Source of the DNA: an uncultured Oleiphilus sp.
GTDB taxonomy: Bacteria > Pseudomonadota > Gammaproteobacteria > Pseudomonadales > Oleiphilaceae
Direction of reading: 5' to 3'
Assembly: GCA_913020495.1 (NCBI GenBank)
Contig: CAJWBJ010000003.1
Span: 1-64,000 of the forward strand
Length of the DNA: 64,000 nt
This document shows positions 10,382 to 20,589 of the stretch, piece after piece; position 1 is the first letter of the stretch; every line of letters begins with the position of its first letter. Below the pieces are notes generated by a model, which ran no database searches, was not told the DNA's origin, and worked only from the letters and a program-made list of their open reading frames with translations. Both the position numbers and the translations under genes were made by a program.

Positions 10382-11797
10382 TTATGTTGGCGTATCAGTA
10401 GAAATATCAAATTCAAAACGCACACACAATCCGCCTAAATCTGAATCCAGTAGCTGCCATTTAGCACCATGAATGCCGGCTATTTTATCCACGATAGATA
10501 AGCCCAAGCCGGAGCCCTGTTGACCCGAACCCGTAACCCGGTAAAAACGATCGCGCACTCTTTCTCGTAGCTCAGCCGGAATGCCCGGGCCAGAATCAGA
10601 AATACAAATAATCACTTTATTACTTTCTCTGCTGCACGACACTTCTACCGCTCCCTTGTCTGGGGTATAACGAATGGCATTATCTAAAACATTACGCAAC
10701 AAACTACTCAATAATGCGGCATTACCTTGTAACAGGCATTTTTCATCGCTTATGCTTAAGATCATTTTTTGTTGCTTACCAAGGGCTTTATCCAACAGCG
10801 AATTGTAAGCTTGCTCGCATAGTTCGCCAGCATTCACTTGGCTGAATTGTTCCTGACTTAAATTTCCTTCAGTACGGCTTAACGACAATAATTGCCCCAC
10901 TAAATGAGATAAACGCGCGATGCCGTGCTTCATGCCAATTAAGCTTTCTTCTAGCTCACCCCCCTCACTTTCATCGATGGCATTTTCGGTATGAATTAAT
11001 AATGACGCTAACGGCGTGCGTAATTCATGTGCGGCGTCCCCCACAAAACGGCGCTCTCGTTCATGAGCGTCATTTAAATGCGTAAATAAATGGTTAATTT
11101 CCAATAACAGGTCATTCACTTCGAGTGGCGACTCTGGGTCTTCTACCTTTTTGAGGTTGCGGTAACTCCTCGCTTTTACCTTTGTCGCAATACGATTCAA
11201 AGGCGCCAAGCCTTTTTTGGTCACAAACCAAACAAACAGAGCTAAAATGGGAATAAAAATAATGATAGGTAAAATATGACTATTCGAAATTTCATTGGTG
11301 AGTTCGACACGAATGTCGGTACGCTCTGCCAGTATTAACCACCATTCATCATGAACGGAATATAAAGTAAAAGCCCGCCACTGATCGCCCTCTATATCAA
11401 CCGATGAAAAGCCAGAGCTTAGTTTTGATAAGGGCCGGCTGGGAGCAAAGGGTGATTTAATCACTAGCGTTTCACCATCCCATATTTGAAAGGCTAATTT
11501 ACGTTCGTACTCGTGAGTATCTTCGTCTTCACCCTCTAAGCCGTCTTTTAAATGCAAGGAGTCCAGAATCGCTTGTTTATGCTTGATGCTTTCGCGGTTA
11601 ATAATTCCATGTAATACCCGCGTCGATTGTGCAAGGTTAGCATCAAAAATTTCCTCTACTTCATGCGCGGCATCAAAATATACAAATACCCCCGGCAACA
11701 CGGTCATAACCAAAGACAAGCCGATTAAGTTAAGCGTTAGATAACGGCGTATAGAATATTGTTTTTTTAGTTTCGTAGCCGCAGTAGTGTCATTCAT
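10382..11797 (-). CDS. Sensor histidine kinase (QseC/PmrB-like)
   Basis: H-box FVGDAAHELRTPLASL, N-box LLRNVLDNAIRYTP, G-box DSGPGIP / GSGLGLSIV; two TMs. Confidence 0.93.
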   Translation of the reverse strand: MNDTTAATKLKKQYSIRRYLTLNLIGLSLVMTVLPGVFVYFDAAHEVEEIFDANLAQSTRVLHGIINRESIKHKQAILDSLHLKDGLEGEDEDTHEYERKLAFQIWDGETLVIKSPFAPSRPLSKLSSGFSSVDIEGDQWRAFTLYSVHDEWWLILAERTDIRVELTNEISNSHILPIIIFIPILALFVWFVTKKGLAPLNRIATKVKARSYRNLKKVEDPESPLEVNDLLLEINHLFTHLNDAHERERRFVGDAAHELRTPLASLLIHTENAIDESEGGELEESLIGMKHGIARLSHLVGQLLSLSRTEGNLSQEQFSQVNAGELCEQAYNSLLDKALGKQQKMILSISDEKCLLQGNAALLSSLLRNVLDNAIRYTPDKGAVEVSCSRESNKVIICISDSGPGIPAELRERVRDRFYRVTGSGQQGSGLGLSIVDKIAGIHGAKWQLLDSDLGGLCVRFEFDISTDTPT

Positions 11798-12474
11798 GTT
11801 GGTTTTTCTGCTTTGTAACCCATGCCTCGCACGGTTTTGATAAATTCAGGATACAGCTTTTTCCGTAGGTGATGTATGTGTACTTCAATGCTGTTGCTTT
11901 CCACGTCGCCATCCCAGCCGTAAACAACATCTTCTAATTTCACGCGTGATAAAATTTGCCCTGGGTGGTTAAGAAATTCCAATAGCAAGGTAAATTCACG
12001 CCGTCCTAAGTCCACCACTTTGCCGTCTAGCTGAACCTCCATGGTGGCAGGATTCACCTGTATTCGACCATACTCTATGGTAGGTTCGGCGTGACCATGC
12101 TGACGCCGACTTAACGCGCGCATACGGGCTTTTAGTTCGCCCATTTCAAATGGTTTAATGAGGTAATCATCGGCACCGGTATCTAAGCCTACTATTTTAT
12201 CGTCAAGCGTATCTCGGGCGGTGAGAATGAGTACTGGCGTTTGGTTGTGTTGATGACGTAAAGCCGCAAGTAATTCTAAGCCACCCATTCCCGGTAAAGT
12301 GAGGTCGAGCAAAACTAAATCAAATTGATCGGTTTCAAGCGCTGATAAGCCCAATTTACCATCCATCAGCCAATCTACCTGATACCCGTCACGAGTAAGG
12401 GATTTTTTAATGCCCTTACCTAACAGGTCATCATCTTCAACCAGTAAGATTCTCATGTATAAAATTGTTTCCAA
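11794..12474 (-). CDS. OmpR-family response regulator (QseB/PmrA-like)
   Basis: LLVEDDDLLGKGI, VLLDLTLPGMGG, TGADDYLIKPF, winged-helix C-terminus; 4-bp overlap with kinase gene. Confidence 0.94.
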   Translation of the reverse strand: METILYMRILLVEDDDLLGKGIKKSLTRDGYQVDWLMDGKLGLSALETDQFDLVLLDLTLPGMGGLELLAALRHQHNQTPVLILTARDTLDDKIVGLDTGADDYLIKPFEMGELKARMRALSRRQHGHAEPTIEYGRIQVNPATMEVQLDGKVVDLGRREFTLLLEFLNHPGQILSRVKLEDVVYGWDGDVESNSIEVHIHHLRKKLYPEFIKTVRGMGYKAEKPT

Positions 12475-12544
12475 TAAAGGTTAATACATAGCACTAAACC
12501 GAAACTCAAGGTAATTTTTATCTACGACAAACCTATTGTGCCAG

Positions 12545-13123
12545 TTAATTTACTGCCTGAATAACCGACCGAGAATAAATAGTAGTGTCTTCCAAGGATT
12601 CCTTGGTGTTAGCCGCCAACATATTAATACTCTGTTCAGTTAAAAAATCGCTGTAATACACATTAACATCTAGCTTGCTGGGGTTATAGACCAGTGCGCG
12701 CTTCAAGGCTTCACGAGCACTCATACCATTGATTAAATGTGAACGGTCTAATATATCAAATTGTAGCACCTGCGCATTTTCCAGCATACGCTGCGCGGCA
12801 AAAGCAAGATGTTCACCACGCCCCTCCTTTTTGGCTCCAGCAAACGAGCTAAGCATCACACCAGTCCAAGCTTTTAGTTCAGCATCACGAGGGTGTTTAA
12901 GGCTTAATTTAAACATCTCTTTCGTCACCCGTTGCAAGGCACTAAAACGTTGCGGCTGAGAGCCTTGAGTATCTAATGCCACTAACCACCGAGACTGTAT
13001 GACCTGCAACGCTGATTGATCTAAAGGTTTGGCTGATACGGTAGCAGGCCCCAAGATATACAACATGCACACGACAGCTAAAAAGCAGGTCTGTATCGCA
13101 TATTTATTTTTCATTTTAACCAC
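12545..13123 (-). CDS. Small exported helical/TPR-like protein of unknown function
   Basis: N-terminal signal sequence then helical repeat-like sequence (ALKRALVYNPSKLDVNVYYSDFL). Confidence 0.6.
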   Translation of the reverse strand: MVKMKNKYAIQTCFLAVVCMLYILGPATVSAKPLDQSALQVIQSRWLVALDTQGSQPQRFSALQRVTKEMFKLSLKHPRDAELKAWTGVMLSSFAGAKKEGRGEHLAFAAQRMLENAQVLQFDILDRSHLINGMSAREALKRALVYNPSKLDVNVYYSDFLTEQSINMLAANTKESLEDTTIYSRSVIQAVN

Positions 13124-13160
13124 CTATTCATCACTATTTAAATCGGTTATTTTTAAAGCT

Positions 13161-13976
13161 TTACTCGCTCAATTGAGCGTAGCGCCGAATCACCGGCAAT
13201 TGCTTAATGATGGATTTACCCACTAGATCGGGGAAAATTTGATTTAGCTTCCCAAAGAATTTTTCAGGCCAACCAATAAATAATTCGTGTCGCCGCCCTT
13301 GCAGTAAGTTAATGAGCTGATCAGCCACAATATGAGTGGAATCCATCGCCACGTTAAGCTCTTTATTCATGGCCAGAACATTCGCGCTATTTAAACTGGT
13401 TTTGGTCGCACGCGGAGATAGATATTTAACCGCAATAGCGCCATCAGATAATTCACGACGCAGCGCTTCAGAAAAACCTCTCAAGGCAAATTTACTTGAG
13501 CAATAAACACTATATCCGGGGTAACCTATGCTGCCAAAGGTAGAACCAACATTAATAATTTGAGCCTGCTCTTGCTGACTAAAATGAGGAATTAAAGCCC
13601 GGCTTAATGTCATGGGAATAAACGTATTAATCCGCATAATTTTTTCCATGCGTTGCTCTGTCAAATGTTCCAACAAACCAAATTCATTATCCCCTGCATT
13701 ATTAATCAGCGTATTGACAGGGCAATGAAAGCTCTCGATATACTTAACTAAACCTTGTCGGTTTTCATTCTTCAATAAGTCACACGCATAAAAATGAACC
13801 TGATTGGATTTCACCCCCATTTTAATAAACAGTTCATGTTGAAAGTCTTCCAGTGCACGTTCGTCACGACCGACCATGATGATCGTAGCGCCCTCCTCGA
13901 TTAATTTCTGACAAAAACTGCGACCGATGCCGCCGGTAGCGCCAGTAATCACTGCTGTAATTTGATCAATTTTCAT
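13161..13976 (-). CDS. Short-chain dehydrogenase/reductase
   Basis: TGATGGIGRSF, NNAGDNEF, S-YSVYCSSKFAL catalytic Y-x3-K. Confidence 0.93.
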   Translation of the reverse strand: MKIDQITAVITGATGGIGRSFCQKLIEEGATIIMVGRDERALEDFQHELFIKMGVKSNQVHFYACDLLKNENRQGLVKYIESFHCPVNTLINNAGDNEFGLLEHLTEQRMEKIMRINTFIPMTLSRALIPHFSQQEQAQIINVGSTFGSIGYPGYSVYCSSKFALRGFSEALRRELSDGAIAVKYLSPRATKTSLNSANVLAMNKELNVAMDSTHIVADQLINLLQGRRHELFIGWPEKFFGKLNQIFPDLVGKSIIKQLPVIRRYAQLSE

Positions 13977-14061
13977 GGAAAACCTCTTTTGTTAAATGAT
14001 GAAGCGAGTATGGGCTGCGAGTCTTAAATGAATCTTAAGTATGGACATCCACTCACTTTTT

Positions 14062-14931
14062 CTAATGTCTACCCATGGCAATCACCAATTGACGCTCATT
14101 AGGATCCCCTTCAATTGCACGACGCCCATGCATTACCCGGAGATTATCAATCAGTATCATGTCGCCATCGTGCCAATTTAATTCAACCGTAAACTGTTCA
14201 GCTAGTTCAGCCAGTTCTTGTTTCAGGGCTTCGCTTAATTCACTGCCATCTTCAAACTGATAACAGGGTGCTTCGTAATTAAACGACGGCCCTAATATGG
14301 CATTCGCAAAAGAAAGCTTATCCCCGTCGTTAAGTACCGGAGATAAACTCAGACGGTAATACAAATCACCAGCTTCATTAATCTCTCCTGTTTGCCCCGG
14401 TAGTATGTCCATTAATTCTTGTAAGTGTTGAGGGGTGACTTGTTCAGCATCGTCTAATTGAGGATGCTCATTGGCCACATAAGTTTTCCAAAGGGCTTGT
14501 GGTAAGTTCCTCGATACCGTTATTGGTGAATGAAATAACTGCTTTAATCGCTCCGGCATGGCGTCATATAACTGCGCACCATCGCACAAGGTAGTTTGAG
14601 AACCTGTTTGTGCGCTTTTACGGCTATAAAAAGCTACTAAGTCTGGAGGGAAAGGCGTATTTCCATTTTCTATATGTAAGCCAACAGAGCCAATGCCGGC
14701 ATCTACTTTTTGCGTGCTGTTATTCGTGAATTCTCGCGCCGGGTCAAAGGTTAGCTTGCTGCAAAAACCATGTACCAGATCACTGAATTTTTCGATATCG
14801 TGTTCAAAACCTCTCAGCAGTGCCCAACCTCTTTGTTTTAATTGCTGCTGAGCTTGCGTTAGAACATCTGAACTGATGGTTTGATTAATTTGTGATGCTT
14901 GAATTATTGGTGATGTTTGAATAAATGACAT
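14062..14931 (-). CDS. TauD/TfdA-family Fe(II)/2-oxoglutarate-dependent dioxygenase
   Basis: GLHIENGN (facial-triad HxE-like), distal LIDNLRVMHGRRAIEGDPNERQLV. Confidence 0.85.
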   Translation of the reverse strand: MSFIQTSPIIQASQINQTISSDVLTQAQQQLKQRGWALLRGFEHDIEKFSDLVHGFCSKLTFDPAREFTNNSTQKVDAGIGSVGLHIENGNTPFPPDLVAFYSRKSAQTGSQTTLCDGAQLYDAMPERLKQLFHSPITVSRNLPQALWKTYVANEHPQLDDAEQVTPQHLQELMDILPGQTGEINEAGDLYYRLSLSPVLNDGDKLSFANAILGPSFNYEAPCYQFEDGSELSEALKQELAELAEQFTVELNWHDGDMILIDNLRVMHGRRAIEGDPNERQLVIAMGRH

Positions 14932-15027
14932 GATGAACCTGACTGTTTAGTTTATGACTGATTGAATGAATGTTTTTATCGCTGGTTTAAAGTAGTTGAA
15001 TATTGCCTTTGCTTTCTTAAGGCCATC

Positions 15028-16530
15028 TTAAAAAGTTAATCTGGGCGATTCATTAAAGTCATACAGCTCATTAAGTTGGTTTTGGTAATCGGTATAAATA
15101 GCTTCTCGGCATAACCGTCCGTTTTGGGTAAGCTGCTGGTTTTGAGCACTAAAAACTTCACGGCCTTTGAGCCAACGTTTAATTTGCGCGTAATCGGGAA
15201 GGCGCTCATTGCATTGCTGTAAAGCTGCTTCGATATCGTGATTTGTATAGTTGGCCTCAGGGTTAATAATGGCGCTCAACCAGGGTTTAGCATCGCCGAA
15301 GATCGCAACTTGGGCTATCGGTGTGACCTGCTGCAGTTCAGACTCCACCCATTCAGGAGAAATATTTCGACCAAAACTACTAACAATAAGATTCTTCTTT
15401 CTCCCTGATATATACAAATAACCTTCATTATCGATGTAGCCCAAATCTCCAGTTTGTATTTCACAGTTTTGGGAAACGTTCGTTAAGTCACTTTTCCCTA
15501 AGTAGCCCAACATGGCTTGACCTGCCACGATAATTTCTCCCTCCTGACTAATACGCACTTGAGTGTGAGATAACACCTTGCCAACACTGCCTGGTTTGTT
15601 GTGCTTAGGATTATTTAAGCTCACCACCGAGGCGCATTCCGATAAGCCATAGCCTTCGTAAACCGGTAGCGTCAAGGCATGGGCTTTTTCCAAAGAAGCC
15701 TGAGTACTTTTACCGCCACCGACGGCGATAAACTTCAAGCTTTGAAAGCTATCAGGAAAACGCTGTTTAAGATCAATTAAACTGGTTAATAATTGCGGCA
15801 ATAAAATAATGCTGTGTGGCTGAGTTTGCGCGACACACTGCATAAACCTCTGTTCATCGAACCCTGAGCTTTGCGTGAAACCCAAGGTCGATAAGGGTTC
15901 TACCTGAATGCTATTGCCCATTAACAAAGGCACATATACCCCGGCAATATTCTCTAACAAAGTCGCCAGCGGCATCACACACAAATGATGTCGAACACCC
16001 AAATCACTAATACTATCGGCTAGCGCCTGAGTGACCTTTTGTAAATTATTTGTTGATAAGCAAACACCCTTGGGATTGCCTGTGGAGCCCGAGGTATAGG
16101 TGATTTTGGCCACATTTTTTAGCTGCCCAATGTCTGGCTGGTTAACGTTATCCAATACCAATAACTGCATACCGGGTAATGTGTGTTGACGCGTGTAGTG
16201 AAAATTTTCAATTAATGTTTGCTGGGTAATGACAGCCTGAATACCCGCATCTTGTATTAAATGTTGTCTCTGTTGCGGGCTAAAAAATAATGGAATAGGA
16301 ATAAGCGTTAAACCCAATTTCATGGCCGCTAAGTCAGCCACGATCCATTCAATGGAGTTATCCATATACAAGGCTACACAACTAAACTTAGTTTTTTCAA
16401 GTTGATCGGCTAAATAATCTACGCGCTCCAGAAGCTGTAAATTACTGACGTGTTGTTGAGCAGATACGAGTGCTAATTCAGATGCTTTAAATTTCGCACG
16501 TTGCTTAAGTTTTGCAAACAGGATATTCAT
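15028..16530 (-). CDS. AMP-dependent synthetase/ligase (acyl-CoA synthetase-like)
   Basis: ITYTSGSTGNPKGVCLS, YEGYGLSECASVVS, TGDLGYIDNEGYLYISGRKKNLIVSSFGRNISPEWVE; start moved to MNILFAKLKQ at 16530 (ORF track starts at 16620). Confidence 0.9.
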   Translation of the reverse strand: MNILFAKLKQRAKFKASELALVSAQQHVSNLQLLERVDYLADQLEKTKFSCVALYMDNSIEWIVADLAAMKLGLTLIPIPLFFSPQQRQHLIQDAGIQAVITQQTLIENFHYTRQHTLPGMQLLVLDNVNQPDIGQLKNVAKITYTSGSTGNPKGVCLSTNNLQKVTQALADSISDLGVRHHLCVMPLATLLENIAGVYVPLLMGNSIQVEPLSTLGFTQSSGFDEQRFMQCVAQTQPHSIILLPQLLTSLIDLKQRFPDSFQSLKFIAVGGGKSTQASLEKAHALTLPVYEGYGLSECASVVSLNNPKHNKPGSVGKVLSHTQVRISQEGEIIVAGQAMLGYLGKSDLTNVSQNCEIQTGDLGYIDNEGYLYISGRKKNLIVSSFGRNISPEWVESELQQVTPIAQVAIFGDAKPWLSAIINPEANYTNHDIEAALQQCNERLPDYAQIKRWLKGREVFSAQNQQLTQNGRLCREAIYTDYQNQLNELYDFNESPRLTF

Positions 16531-16579
16531 ATATTTGTCCGTAGATTCTATTTCGTTTGGGTATGATGTTAAGTTATGA

Positions 16580-17293
16580 CTAATGGCTAATAACGCAATC
16601 GCGAGCTTTAGCTGCCTCAATAAAGTGCTGATTCGTCTCTTGTACGTTTATCAACATGACATGTGGATCATTGTCGTAATAACTGCCCCATTCATATTGC
16701 TCATCCCCTAAACGATTTTGATCAGCCTCGTGAACCGACCAAGCTTTAATGCCTAAGCGACGAAAAACCAGACGTAACACAGAGGTGCCCGTACAGGTAA
16801 TCCATTTAATATTTTGATCTTGTAAATGCTGAGTGATAAAGCTAAATAATACTTTGCAGCTAGCCGAGTTGAGTGACGCTAAATTACCGATCTCAACTAT
16901 CTGCCCACGCCTCACTAATGGCTGCGCAGTTTGTTCAATTAGGGTTTCTATTGGCTGGTCGAGATAACGCTCTAAATAAAGCGCTTCGCATTGAGCATTA
17001 CGCAAACCCAACACACTTTTGGTATTACCGCTTTCATCAAAGACTGCAAATAACTCAGGTAAAAAACTGCTGATTTGAGCATTATGATGCTGCTTAAAAA
17101 CCCTCTTAATGAAGTCTTCGGTTTGTGAACGCAATACATGACTAGTGCCGAGGATTTTAATAGACGTATCATTGATAGCTTGTTTGGTAGATCCACTCGT
17201 TAAAGTTAATAACGGGGATTTTGTCTGTGCTGTGTGATTAGCTGCTGCCTTTTTTTGAACAATTGATTGCAGCGAGTTGGGCTGGTTCATCAT
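16580..17293 (-). CDS. Thermostable-hemolysin family protein (GNAT-like fold)
   Basis: QTEDFIKRVFKQHHNAQISSFLPELFAVFD, LGLRNAQCEALYLERYLDQPIE, GQIVEIGNLAS, LRLVFRRLGIKAWSVHEAD. Confidence 0.82.
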   Translation of the reverse strand: MMNQPNSLQSIVQKKAAANHTAQTKSPLLTLTSGSTKQAINDTSIKILGTSHVLRSQTEDFIKRVFKQHHNAQISSFLPELFAVFDESGNTKSVLGLRNAQCEALYLERYLDQPIETLIEQTAQPLVRRGQIVEIGNLASLNSASCKVLFSFITQHLQDQNIKWITCTGTSVLRLVFRRLGIKAWSVHEADQNRLGDEQYEWGSYYDNDPHVMLINVQETNQHFIEAAKARDCVISH

Positions 17294-17441
17294 AGTAGCT
17301 ATGCCTTTATGGTTAAGGTGCTACGTAGATTGCCTAGTGAAGCTTAAATGAATCTTAAAAAATCCGCCAAAGCAAAAATAGAGAAAAGTAACTGATACGT
17401 TTAAGAGTCTTGCCAAAAAATTAAATCAATGTTCTTGAGCG

Positions 17442-18134
17442 TCAATGGCTATTTTCGCCATGATTAGAAAGGTAATGCTGCAAATTACATTTTTCTGTCG
17501 TTTCAAAGTATCGATTTAACCAGTCCAGTTTTTTGATCCGATCTAAACGGAACATACGATAGTCGTCACGTTTTTCACACCATGCAATCAGGGTCCATGT
17601 TCTTCCCCAGTACACCATACCTAAAGGCCAGATATCACGATGTGATTTCTCGCCATCTTCACGGGTATAGTGTATTTGAAGCACATATTTGTTTTTAATC
17701 GCATCACGAAGTTGATCGCTGTACTTTGCACTTTTTATCCGATGCATATCCGGTACAAGAAGCCATTCAGGTTGCTGGACAGATTCATGATGCAGCCGCT
17801 CGGGTAGTACGGAATGAATTTTTTGTAACGCACTGTCGGCCGCTTTGCCCAAGGCTTCACCACTCCAGCCTTGTACCATACGAACCCCCAATAGTAGCGC
17901 CTCCAGTTCACTTTCATCAAACATTAAGGGTGGTATGCTAAAACTGGATTTGAGCCGGTAGCCAACCCCGGTTTCCGACTCAATAGGCATGCCGGAAAGC
18001 GAAAGCGCCTGTATGTCACGATAGATAGTTCGCTCAGAGACTTCTAGCTTCTCAGCCAGCTCTAGTGCCGTAATAACCGTTCTACGGCTACGTAACAAGG
18101 TGAGGATCTGAAACAGGCGTTCCGCTTTGCGCAT
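17442..18134 (-). CDS. YafY-type HTH/WYL-domain transcriptional regulator
   Basis: N-term HTH_11 RLFQILTLLRSRRTVITALELAEKLEVSERTIYRDIQAL; WYL-like YVLQIHYTREDGEKSHRDIWPLGMVYWGRTWTLIAWCEKRDDYRMFRLDRI. Confidence 0.9.
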   Translation of the reverse strand: MRKAERLFQILTLLRSRRTVITALELAEKLEVSERTIYRDIQALSLSGMPIESETGVGYRLKSSFSIPPLMFDESELEALLLGVRMVQGWSGEALGKAADSALQKIHSVLPERLHHESVQQPEWLLVPDMHRIKSAKYSDQLRDAIKNKYVLQIHYTREDGEKSHRDIWPLGMVYWGRTWTLIAWCEKRDDYRMFRLDRIKKLDWLNRYFETTEKCNLQHYLSNHGENSH

Positions 18135-18153
18135 TAGTTTATCTGCTCAAGGT

Positions 18154-18477
18154 TTATACAGTTTCAGTGCAAACACTGGTTTCTGTTAAGGCTTCCATGT
18201 GTCGCATGCTAATACTGTTTTCATCGGTGAGTGCGACCAGTGCCTGACCTGCTTTATGTGCCATAAAAGCTTCACCCGCGTTTTTTGCTTTTTCCATATC
18301 TTGCCAGTAAACAATATCATATAACAGACCATTACTGTCTTCACTAAGTGAGCGATACATAAAACCTGGCTGCTCTACCAAAAATGCATTTACATCCGAA
18401 TGAGTCGCAGACAACTGTGCTTTAGTAACACTTGTTTTGAGTTTGTAGGTCACTAGCTCGATAACTGAGTTATTCAT
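18154..18477 (-). CDS. ABM-like (antibiotic biosynthesis monooxygenase fold) small protein
   Basis: ELVTYKLK...FLVEQPGFMYRSLSED...DIVYWQDMEKAKNAGEAF. Confidence 0.65.
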   Translation of the reverse strand: MNNSVIELVTYKLKTSVTKAQLSATHSDVNAFLVEQPGFMYRSLSEDSNGLLYDIVYWQDMEKAKNAGEAFMAHKAGQALVALTDENSISMRHMEALTETSVCTETV

Positions 18478-18635
18478 TGTTTTATCCTATTTATGTTTTT
18501 GAGTTGTTGTTCGAACGAGAGCTAGAATAAAACAAGGCTACTGACAGCATTGTGTCAGTAGTGTTTTCAATTTTTATTAAATTCGTAAATTAACTTAAAC
18601 ATCAAAACCCCTGCTCTTTGTGAGAAGTGGCGCCC

Positions 18636-18672
18636 CCTCTATTTTAGTATGGCTCCCATACAAAAATAGAGG
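18636..18672. repeat. 17-bp inverted repeat, 3-nt loop, one arm mismatch
   Basis: CCTCTATTTTAGTATGG-CTC-CCATACAAAAATAGAGG in a divergent intergenic region. Confidence 0.85.
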
Positions 18673-18822
18673 CATTTTAAAGGCCGGTTCAATGGGGGGA
18701 AGAAAGATACCTAGTTACTGGGAAAGTAGTTTATTGTCGATTCCCCTTACATGACATCCATTAGAGAGTGCTCGAAGATAGAACTTGGTTGCTTTGTTTA
18801 TTTGTTCGGTTAGAATGCCGCT

Positions 18823-19206
18823 ATGACTTCGAGAGCTTTCTATCATTATATCTTAGCGTTTACGGTGCTGCTTGCATCGAGCTTTGCTGTGTTTCATGGT
18901 AGTGAGCATATTGCTATTGGAAAGATTGACTCTGCTACGACTAGTTTTACTTTAGCCGGTAGCGACGTTCACTCTGAGTCTGAACACCATGCTGTAGGAG
19001 AGCCAGACTCTCCCGGACAAAACCATAGTATTGAATCACTGTGTGAAGCGTGTTTGGTGTTGTCAAACCTTACGGCATATAGCCTAGGGTATACGTATCT
19101 AAACGCTTCATCAGAAAGATCAAAGCACAGGCTCTTCAATTTAGTCCATTCTAAAAAGCAACCATTTCAAACATACCTCTCCCGAGCTCCACCCAGTAAC
19201 GCGTAA
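18823..19206 (+). CDS. Small exported DUF2946-like protein, first gene of Zrg-like operon
   Basis: N-term hydrophobic segment, several His, CEACLVL, C-terminal YLSRAPPSNA. Confidence 0.6.
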   Translation: MTSRAFYHYILAFTVLLASSFAVFHGSEHIAIGKIDSATTSFTLAGSDVHSESEHHAVGEPDSPGQNHSIESLCEACLVLSNLTAYSLGYTYLNASSERSKHRLFNLVHSKKQPFQTYLSRAPPSNA

Positions 19207-19270
19207 TCTTACCTTTTAAATCGTTACTTTTTTCAGGTGCATATTTGCACCGTCTTACCGTGGAGTTTTT

Positions 19271-19846
19271 ATGAAGAACTATCTTGTTCAGTGTCTATTT
19301 GTATTTTTGTTTTTAAACCTTTCTGTGCATACCGCCTTTGCGTTTGAAGAGGAGCACGAAGCTCATGAGCATGGGCATGCCACCTTAATGCTAGTTCAAG
19401 AAAAAGATGAACTGCAACTCGTATTTAAATCGCCTGCCATGAATATTATTGGCTTTGAACATCAAGTTAATTCACCCGAACAACATGCAAAAGTTGAATG
19501 GGCTAAACAGTCTTTAAGCGATGCAGCTCAGTTGTTTTTGATCAGTCAGAAAGCGCAATGTGCATTAGAACATGTGCACATTACGTCATCCTTGCTTGAG
19601 ACAGGTGATCATAGTGATGAACACGAAGACCATCTTGATGGTCATAAGGGGGAGGACAAAGACTCGCATAGTGAGTTTGAGGCGGAGTATCACTTTGAAT
19701 GCGCAAACATCAGTGCATTGAAGGAGATTAAGGTGGCATTGTTTGAGACCTTTACTTCGATAGAAGAACTTGAGACGCACATTATTTCCAAGGCAGGCCA
19801 GGCATTGCTAGAACTTGACCGTCATAATGTGAGTATCAAGTTTTGA
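19271..19846 (+). CDS. zrgA: DUF2796 / ZrgA-like His-rich periplasmic protein
   Basis: Signal peptide; EEHEAHEHGHATLMLV start; FKSPAMNIIGFEH; His/Asp-rich HSDEHEDHLDGHKGEDKDSHSEFEAEYHFEC. Confidence 0.82.
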   Translation: MKNYLVQCLFVFLFLNLSVHTAFAFEEEHEAHEHGHATLMLVQEKDELQLVFKSPAMNIIGFEHQVNSPEQHAKVEWAKQSLSDAAQLFLISQKAQCALEHVHITSSLLETGDHSDEHEDHLDGHKGEDKDSHSEFEAEYHFECANISALKEIKVALFETFTSIEELETHIISKAGQALLELDRHNVSIKF

Positions 19847-20589
19847 GTATGGACACCATCACACCATTATTGAAAGTAGAAAATTTACGATTCCGTTGGC
19901 CTTCGGGCCAGCGGGACGTCGTGGATATTCCCGAGTTATCTATTCAACAGGGAGAGCGGGTTTTCATTAAAGGTGAAAGTGGCTCAGGAAAGACCACCCT
20001 ACTGAGCCTTCTGGGAGGCATAAACCTGCCTGACTCGGGCCGTATCAACCTCCTTGGAACAGATATTGGCCAACTGAAGCAAAGCCACCGTGATCAATTT
20101 AGAGCTGACCATATCGGCTTTGTGTTTCAGTTGTTCAATCTAATCCCTTACTTGTCCGTTATTGAGAACATCACCTTGGCATGTGCGTTTTCTAGCCAAC
20201 GAAAAGCCAAGGCATTGGTAAAGTCGAGCACGCTTGAAGACGAAGCTTATCGCTTACTCTCTCATCTGCAGTTACAGGATCGATCTTTACTGAATAAACC
20301 TGTGTCGGATCTTAGTGTTGGCCAGCAGCAGCGTGTTGCTGCTGCGCGAGCCTTAATTGGCTCACCTGAATTAATCATCGCAGATGAACCCACCTCAGCA
20401 TTAGATGCGGATACTCGCGAACACTTCTTAAGCCTGCTACTAAGTGAGTGTGAACATAGTGGTTCAACCGTTTTGTTTGTCAGTCATGACCCCAGTCTCG
20501 AAAAGACCTTTGACCGAAGCATTCATTTAAACAAGCTCAATAGAGCGGATGTCAGTCGTAAAATCCAGCAGCAGGAGCGTGAGCAATGA
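19843..20589 (+). CDS. ABC transporter ATP-binding protein (LolD/MacB type)
   Basis: Walker A GESGSGKTTL, signature LSVGQQQRVAAARAL, Walker B LIIADEPTSALD; 4-bp overlaps with both neighbours. Confidence 0.95.
   Translation: MSMDTITPLLKVENLRFRWPSGQRDVVDIPELSIQQGERVFIKGESGSGKTTLLSLLGGINLPDSGRINLLGTDIGQLKQSHRDQFRADHIGFVFQLFNLIPYLSVIENITLACAFSSQRKAKALVKSSTLEDEAYRLLSHLQLQDRSLLNKPVSDLSVGQQQRVAAARALIGSPELIIADEPTSALDADTREHFLSLLLSECEHSGSTVLFVSHDPSLEKTFDRSIHLNKLNRADVSRKIQQQEREQ

Noticed and set aside
16530-16620. N-terminal extension of the AMP-ligase ORF
   Set aside because: Overlaps the upstream hemolysin-family gene; the conserved-looking protein begins at MNILFAKLKQ (16530).
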